From Nemertoderma westbladi (lineage: Eukaryota > Xenacoelomorpha > Nemertodermatida > Nemertodermatidae), in the NCBI GenBank assembly GCA_032718475.1, contig JAUCBJ010007309.1, positions 1 through 34,009 of the forward strand: a DNA stretch of 34,009 nucleotides, read 5' to 3'. Below, piece by piece: positions 28,033 to 34,009 of the stretch. Position 1 is the stretch's first letter; each line of letters begins with the position of its first letter. The notes under the pieces were generated by a model. The model did no database searches. It had not been told where the DNA came from and saw only the letters and a list, made by a program, of their open reading frames with translations. A program made the translations under genes and the position numbers.

Positions 28033-28676
28033 CACTACGGTTTGTAGGCCTACATGCGCACTGGGATACTATATGGCTAGTGTTTTAATTCAGTGGCTTG
28101 CCCCAGCCCCCAATTTATTCACATATGTGAGAGAATAACTCGTTTTCACTTTTAGGTCGAAATATAATTTAAATTTTATATTTGAAGGATTTGTATTTTT
28201 TTTTATTTATCCAGTGTTTTATAGCGCTTATTTCTATCTTATAACATGCACAGATAAATACTAATTAGTTTCTTGTTTTGATAACATTTCAGCCCTTAAC
28301 ACTTCGCAAAAACTTCGCAAACAGGACCCCAATTTTGTTACAAATTTTAGATAACGCATGAAATTTAATTATTTTAGCTTTCATTCTTTAGCTACAAGCG
28401 TTTGAAAATGTATCTGCGCATAGTCACATTGATACATATTATATCTACATATAGATACATATAGATAGTCACATTATATACATACACGATAGTTACACTG
28501 ATACCGCAGTAATTTTCAGCCTTGAAGTGGTTTGTTGGTAGTAATTGAAAGTTGCATGGGGGTCCATGTATCTGAATAAAGCCACTATATTCCTGAAGAT
28601 GGTGTATATATGTCTTATTGCTAACATCACATATGCATATCTGTTATTCTAGAATTAACACGTCTAATATAAAGCT
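28033..28676. other. Noncoding stretch
   Basis: AT-rich; ATACATATAGATA-type words recur near 28440-28480. No gene is seen. Confidence 0.5.
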
Positions 28677-28827
28677 AAAGGCCATGATACACCACAGGAG
28701 GGGCGAGCGGCAGCGGCCGCGGCGAGCGGCCACTTTTTAAAAATAGAACAGATTATTTTCTATGGGTGATGATACACCACAAATTGGCTGCTGCCCGCTC
28801 GCCGCTCCTGTGGTGTATCATGGCCTT
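28677..28827. mobile_element. 151-bp palindromic MITE
   Basis: The ends are inverted: AAGGCCATGATACACCACAG at the left (28678 on) and its complement at the right. A GC-rich core has GCGAGCGGC repeats. An inner direct copy of ATGATACACCACA lies at 28769-28781. AAGCT at 28672-28676 and 28828-28832 is a possible 5-bp duplication. Confidence 0.8.
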
Positions 28828-28832
28828 AAGCT

Positions 28833-31163
28833 GCAGTCCGCAGTGATACCTTTCTGGAGTAATTCTGATAAATAAAATAAATGGATAACAATAATGCTGG
28901 GTGGTGGGATGCAGTGTCCCGAATTAAATGTTACGTTGTAAATAAATCTCCTATTTGCGTTCATTGTTTTGTCGAATGTTGATTTGAACAACTGAAGTTT
29001 CCCGTTGCTATCGGTAGTATAGTATTATTATTAGTGTGAATTTCGGCTTCGCCTCTTTCCACCAATTCTGACAAGAACAAAGTGCTTCCTCTCTCTAAAA
29101 AAAAACTGCCTTTTGGATAGAACTTTAACAAAACAACCAGTCGAAGCTCGGAAGATAATGAACCTTATAATAATTCGCACATCTGTAATATATATTACTA
29201 TTCTGAAAGAGGTTAATAGCATACATCTATACTGTGTAGATCGATAACAAATATACAAATCGACTATTTATGTATCAGTTATTTCACTATATTTATCTAA
29301 CACTTAAAAACACAATTTAAAATACTGTAGAGCTACAATCAACAATGATGCTAACAAGAAGTGGTTCATTCAAGGGATAATATTTATAGCACACAAAAAC
29401 GGCTCAATAATTAACAAATCTTTACAGACCAAAAAGTCATCATTCATCATAGAATTGGTATATTTCTTATATACTATATTGGTGTTAAGATAAAATAAAT
29501 GACAATCCATCATTTTTAATATATAGTTTGTAGACAATCATGTTTACAATATAAAAAATCACAATTTCACTTTTATTATCCACATGCTATTTGTGACTAT
29601 TTAGATAGCGTGTAAGTCGAACTTTACAATGAGTTGATGTGGTTTGTTTTAAACGACCAAACGTGTTGTGCGAATGCAAGATAGATACAATGCATGGTAC
29701 TTATGCAGCAAGAACTTATGTAATTCATTCCAAAATATATAACATTCGAATGGATAACAAATAAAAATCTGCATTTTAGTATTTGTTTGGTGGATATTAA
29801 ATCAAATCTTATAACATAAATTTTGAATTAATTGAAAGACCAACAAAATAAAAAAAAGGTTTGTGGTAAAAATTCCACCAAGCAGCATACTCCAAAGACA
29901 TTGGTGTCCATGGAACAGGGCCAGTAGCAGGTCGGTATAGCTCAGCTTCCATTTCGAGTTAGAGCAATAATAGTTACCGGTAGTCTAATAGTAGAGAAGG
30001 AATGCAATATGCATTAGTAATGCGCTGAAGTCATTGCTGACAGAGTGCCGTTATATAATGTTGGAATTTATTGTAGTATGATATTTTTCGAGCACATGTA
30101 GCTGGAAATGATGACTAAACAAAAACATAAATATTAAAATTCCAATTCCAAAATAAGAAAATCGACTATTACGATACATATAAACGCAAATAAACGATAC
30201 ATAAACAATATCCCATTCTGACACCAAAACCTTCTTTATGTTTCAGATATTCTGTTTTTTGGTTAAAATTTTACTAGAGCATTTTCACGATTACTGGTAT
30301 ATTTAAAATAAAATGGATATAGAAAGATAACAACATCTACTCTAAGCTAACTAAACTACATTGACATAAAAAAAACCGTAGCTTGTATCAATATTTGCGA
30401 AGTTCGACGTCTATCTGTTTCAAAGTCATTGAAAAACTACCAACACAATTGACCTCAAACATAATAAAATCTCACAAAATGTAAGATAGTTTAGTTTATT
30501 CTACTCTCAGGTTGTTAGACGTCTATTAAGAACATGTTGTAAAGCTGGTGAGTGTGAGTGGAAACCATGGTTAGACGCTAGTTTTCAGATGCGCTAGTTT
30601 ACAGATGCATTATTGAAATTGAAAATGAATGCATTTTACATGTGATAACGATAATCGAGTAAAATGATAATTAAATACATCAGAACCACAGAACCACTCT
30701 CTAAATAAAAGGGATATAGTCTAGGGAAAAGGTAAATATAATGGAAACAATATTACAGGTCACGATGGTGTATTGCATTGCGTGAATATACTATTAACTA
30801 TGCCGCAAAAATTTGTTCAATTTTTGAATAATCCCCTATAATGAAAGCTGGGCACCCAGATCGATTATTTTTACATTTACTATAAGTATAATATATCCAC
30901 CCATGACGCAATACAAGGTTCATATCTGCAGCAGATCTTTTTAAAGTACAAATACAAACTAACCCATAGCTCATAAATGCAGACAATATTCAAACAAATC
31001 AATCAAAAGTTCTTAAACAATATATTATATACTACGTTTAAAACAACAATAAGAAACTGGTTTGTAACCATAATATGGCACCAGAGCGGTAAAACGAAAA
31101 ACGCATATCAATTTATTCAATTAGCTGACACATTTCAATAAAATGTTCAATTTATAGTCAATG
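28833..31163. other. AT-rich 3' flank of the hnRNP U-like gene
   Basis: No second gene is recognised. AATAAA signals on minus occur soon after the stop (for example TTTATT near 31111 on plus), so at least the right end is probably 3' UTR. Where the UTR ends cannot be told. Confidence 0.5.
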
Positions 31164-34009
31164 TTAGTAGGAGGGAGGGGGTGGTCTCTGGTAATGTTGT
31201 CCCACCTCTGGCTGATTATTGGAGTCACAATAAGATGCAGGTCTACCTCGATTCATCACATGTTCTGGAGGAATTTCCTGGTCGTAACACATGGATGGAT
31301 GTGTCTGACTGTATCCGCCTTCAGGGAATAATGGCGGACCGTAGTTATAGCCACTACTTGGAGGACGATGTTGGTCGGCTTCTGGGCCTCCGCTACTTCT
31401 TTGGATGAAATCAGCGCTTGGAGGAGGGCCCAAATTAAAACCACGACCTTGTGGAGGAGGTGGTCCCTGATAAAAATCACGACCTTGTCGAGAAGGTGGC
31501 CCCTGATTAAAATCACGACCTTGTGGAGGAGGTGGCTCCTGATAAAAATCACGACCTTGTGGAGGAGGTGGTCCCTGTTTAAAATCACGACCTTGTGGAG
31601 GAGGTGGCCCCTGATTAAAATCACGACCTTGTGGCGGAGGTGGTCCCTGATGAAAATCACGACCTTGTCGAGAAGGGTGCCCCTGATTAAAATCACGAGC
31701 TTGGTGAGAAGGAGGCCCCTGATTAAAATCACGAGCTTGTTGAGGAGGCCCCTGATTAAAATCACGAGCTTCGTGAGGAGGCCCCTGATTAAAATCACGA
31801 GCTTGGTAAGAAGGGGGCCCGTGATTAAAATCACGACCTTGTTGGGGAGGTGGTCCCTGATTGAAATCACGACCTTGTTGAGGAGGTGGTCCATGATTGA
31901 AATCACGACCTTGTGGAGGAGGTGGTCCCTGGTTAAAATCACAACCTTCTTGTTGAGAATGGGGCCCCTGATTAAAATCATGACCTTGTTGAGAATGGGG
32001 CCCCTGATTAAAATCACGACTTTGATGATGAGGAGGCCCCTGATCAAAATCACGACTTTGATGATGAGGTGGCCCCTGAATAAATTCACGACTTGGTGGT
32101 CGACCTTGATGCTCAAAATTACTACTTGGGAATTGGCCCACACTTGATTGCCTTGGGTTACTATTATCTGAAGGTTGCAATCTTCTAGGAGTTTCAGGTC
32201 CCGGGTATGAAGACTTTGAGACTTCTGGTGGCTGATTATCCAAATCAAACCCCCCCCTCCCTCGAGGAAACCGATCTACTGGAGGGGCGTCGTGGTAAGA
32301 ATGTGAAGGGCCTGGGCCCATGTAGGAATCTGAGCTGCTGTTACCAGGGTAACAACCAGGTGGGTCCTGACAATGTGAGTTATATTCCTGTTTCACAGAC
32401 CTTTCCCTGCTGCCATGTGATCCCTCGGATGGTCTGAACCTTTCAGATTCGTGAGACCTGTCCTCAGCCTGGCTTCTACTCCGGTAGCGACTTTCGCCAG
32501 CATCTCGGTATGGTCTACCATGTTCATTGCTCTCTTTATCTTGCCTGGGACTTCTGTCCCTCACATTTTGATCTCGCCTTCTTTGATCACCAGAGTACCG
32601 GCTATCAGAACGTCTCTCTTCTTTAATGCGAGGTTTTTCTTCTAGCTTTATATCCCTCCCTGTACATCTATCCCTCCCCCCCTCACTACTTCGTACTGCA
32701 TCCCAACCCGAATCCCTTCTCTCATATCTGTTTCCACCATCCTCATCCTCAATCTGTCTTCGACTACCTCCAGATTGACCAACCCCTCCATACCTACCCC
32801 TCTTTGGATCGCCATCCCCAGCTCCCCTACCACCTTCATCGTCACCTACTCTAGAACGCTTTGCCACCCCACTGATGTCAGTCCGCGGCTTGTATGACTC
32901 ATTCCTCTTGTATGCTTCTCCTTCATTTACATATTCCCGGACTAGCTCCCTTGCGGTCTCCCTATCTGCCTCAACATAACGAATTTCATCAAACACCAAA
33001 CCTATCTGATCATCAGGCAATGAGAAGTTTGCCATCATCTCTTTAACAGCATGAACTGGAACTAACTTTCCTTCGACCTTCTCTCGGGCCTCAGTTCGCT
33101 CCATTAATGTGTCTCTGTCATTAACCAACACGCATGCAATCCGCTTGTACCCCTTGAAGTTTCCCATCTTACGTTTCCGAGCGGTTTTGTAAACATTTGT
33201 CTGATCTAGAATGTAGTTGCGTGCACGATTGGGGGTCATCTTGAACATCTCATTTAGGATGTCTGTGGCTCGTTTTATCAATTCATCCCAGCGTCCATGG
33301 TAGTTCTTCTGTCTCAATAAACCCATAACTTTCATCTTATCCATGATGGTGTTTGTTCCCAGGATTGTATACCGCTTCTCTGGATTATCCTTTCGCCACT
33401 TCGAACTCCAAACGGTTTTACCCGCTCCTGGAAGTCCCACCATCATCAGTATTTCGTAATCTTCTTTGGCATTTGTCCCAGACATGGGACACCGAATTAA
33501 TGAATCTACAGGAAGGCTCGCCAGTGGAGTGAAACCCGCAATTGGTGCATACGTCGGTTCACTTTCCCCAAAATTGACAGAGAACTTAATGTTTTTTACA
33601 TGTATATGAGGATAGAATGTTTGATTTCTACAATCACCAGGTAAATTAAAGGCAACCCCTAGATTCTTCCCATTTTTCGCATAGAGAATCACAGGTCTTT
33701 CAGCTTCAAGATCGATATACGATGTCATTATATCGCCTTCCCCGAAAGGTTCGCCGAAATTACCAAAGGAATTATTGTGGCTTTTTTTCCCGGTCCCACC
33801 GAATCCATACGAATTCTGCGATTCTCCCAATTCAAAGTCGCCACTATCAAGCGACCATCCCAGTCGCAAAACATTTGGAGTCTTTTCATATGGCGGCATG
33901 TGGACACGTAGGTTTTCTAAGATATGAACTTCGAAAAAAGCTTTCCTCCCTCGGACACCATGAGTTGCTCGACAGCCTGCCCATAAATATTCGAATCCTT
34001 TTCTGTGAA
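31164..34009 (-). CDS. hnRNP U-like protein (SPRY, P-loop kinase-like domain, repeat-rich C-terminus), partial
   Basis: The minus frame is open from the right edge (no start in window) to TAA at 31164-31166, at least 948 codons. Upstream of the Met at 33899 the frame already reads SPRY-like (KGFEYLWAGCRATHGVRG). Numbering from that Met: SPRY continues with LRLGWSLDSGDFELGE and SYGFGGTGKKS (10-40); a nucleotide-binding site MVGLPGAGKTVWSSKW at 153-168; LGTNTIMDKMKVMG (180-193); ILDQTNVYKTARKRK (230-244); then an Arg/Asp/Ser/Glu-rich region (about 340-510) and 12-residue QGRDFNQGPPPP-type repeats (about 600-826). This is the order of the hnRNP U/UL family, nuclear RNA- and chromatin-associated proteins; the N-terminal SAP domain would lie outside. 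RGRGG is present but few RGG boxes. No intron interrupts 2.8 kb, unlike the vertebrate genes. Confidence 0.9.
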   Translation of the reverse strand, partial: HRKGFEYLWAGCRATHGVRGRKAFFEVHILENLRVHMPPYEKTPNVLRLGWSLDSGDFELGESQNSYGFGGTGKKSHNNSFGNFGEPFGEGDIMTSYIDLEAERPVILYAKNGKNLGVAFNLPGDCRNQTFYPHIHVKNIKFSVNFGESEPTYAPIAGFTPLASLPVDSLIRCPMSGTNAKEDYEILMMVGLPGAGKTVWSSKWRKDNPEKRYTILGTNTIMDKMKVMGLLRQKNYHGRWDELIKRATDILNEMFKMTPNRARNYILDQTNVYKTARKRKMGNFKGYKRIACVLVNDRDTLMERTEAREKVEGKLVPVHAVKEMMANFSLPDDQIGLVFDEIRYVEADRETARELVREYVNEGEAYKRNESYKPRTDISGVAKRSRVGDDEGGRGAGDGDPKRGRYGGVGQSGGSRRQIEDEDGGNRYERRDSGWDAVRSSEGGRDRCTGRDIKLEEKPRIKEERRSDSRYSGDQRRRDQNVRDRSPRQDKESNEHGRPYRDAGESRYRSRSQAEDRSHESERFRPSEGSHGSRERSVKQEYNSHCQDPPGCYPGNSSSDSYMGPGPSHSYHDAPPVDRFPRGRGGFDLDNQPPEVSKSSYPGPETPRRLQPSDNSNPRQSSVGQFPSSNFEHQGRPPSREFIQGPPHHQSRDFDQGPPHHQSRDFNQGPHSQQGHDFNQGPHSQQEGCDFNQGPPPPQGRDFNHGPPPQQGRDFNQGPPPQQGRDFNHGPPSYQARDFNQGPPHEARDFNQGPPQQARDFNQGPPSHQARDFNQGHPSRQGRDFHQGPPPPQGRDFNQGPPPPQGRDFKQGPPPPQGRDFYQEPPPPQGRDFNQGPPSRQGRDFYQGPPPPQGRGFNLGPPPSADFIQRSSGGPEADQHRPPSSGYNYGPPLFPEGGYSQTHPSMCYDQEIPPEHVMNRGRPASYCDSNNQPEVGQHYQRPPPPSY
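31420..32095 (-). repeat. In-frame 36-bp coding minisatellite in the hnRNP U-like gene
   Basis: About 19 units encoding RDFNQGPPPPQG variants. Unit lengths are 33, 36 or 39 bp, so every length change keeps the frame. Variable positions are mainly the residue after DF(N/Y/H/K) and the Pro/Gln/Ser/His stretch. The segment is probably disordered and prone to self-association; long open frames on the other strand and in another minus frame here are by-products of the period. Confidence 0.9.

Noticed and set aside
31256-32248. Second minus-frame and plus-strand ORFs over the hnRNP U repeats
   Set aside because: They exist only because the 36-bp unit is a multiple of three; the hnRNP U frame is the one that continues into conserved domains.

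Overview
The window looks like nuclear DNA of a marine-type invertebrate animal, mostly AT-rich and crowded with transposons. Support for an animal: a clear hnRNP U-family gene, a BEL/Pao LTR retrotransposon, Ty3-type pol fragments, an endonuclease-type LINE, an R2-like (restriction-like endonuclease) LINE, and foldback/MITE elements. The species cannot be named from the sequence.

Layout. (1) 420-5057, minus strand: a full-length non-LTR retrotransposon with a 12-bp target duplication (408-419 and 5058-5069) and a 3' poly(A). Its single ORF (Cys-rich N-terminus, reverse transcriptase, CCHC plus PD-(D/E)XK-like nuclease) carries an in-frame stop, and about 1.1 kb of 21-bp minisatellite sits directly before the YADD catalytic box. 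(2) 5070-9081: mostly noncoding, with small tandem repeats, a 242-bp palindromic element, a PH-like terminal exon (7522-7908, minus) and a perfect 24-bp-stem hairpin. (3) 9087-21350, minus: a BEL/Pao element with 618/610-bp LTRs, 5-bp target duplication ATAAT, a polypurine tract, gag-like remnants, integrase and a zinc-finger ORF after integrase; protease, RT and RNase H were not found. (4) Inside it, 10446-17278: a younger 6.8-kb element with perfect 155-bp inverted termini and a 6-bp target duplication CCCGTT. It carries broken Ty3 pol, a LINE tail, four copies of a roughly 230-490-bp repeat, a divergent ORF block and a 94-bp tandem repeat. (5) 21356-28900: more repeats, including a LINE interrupted by an antisense copy of its own family with a 9-bp target duplication, an unrecognised 156-codon ORF, poly-C tracts, a 0.9-kb foldback and a 151-bp palindromic MITE. 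(6) 31164-34009, minus: an open, intron-free stretch of an hnRNP U-like gene running off the right edge, with about 19 in-frame copies of a 12-residue repeat.

How it fits together: only the hnRNP U-like gene and perhaps the PH-like exon look like host genes. The rest is nested mobile DNA with a readable order: the BEL element inserted first (its LTRs have diverged), then the TIR element with identical ends inserted into the last codons of the BEL 3' ORF. The points most worth following are the TIR element, which has Polinton-like ends but retroelement cargo, and the period-21 minisatellite that stays open in several frames within an RT gene.
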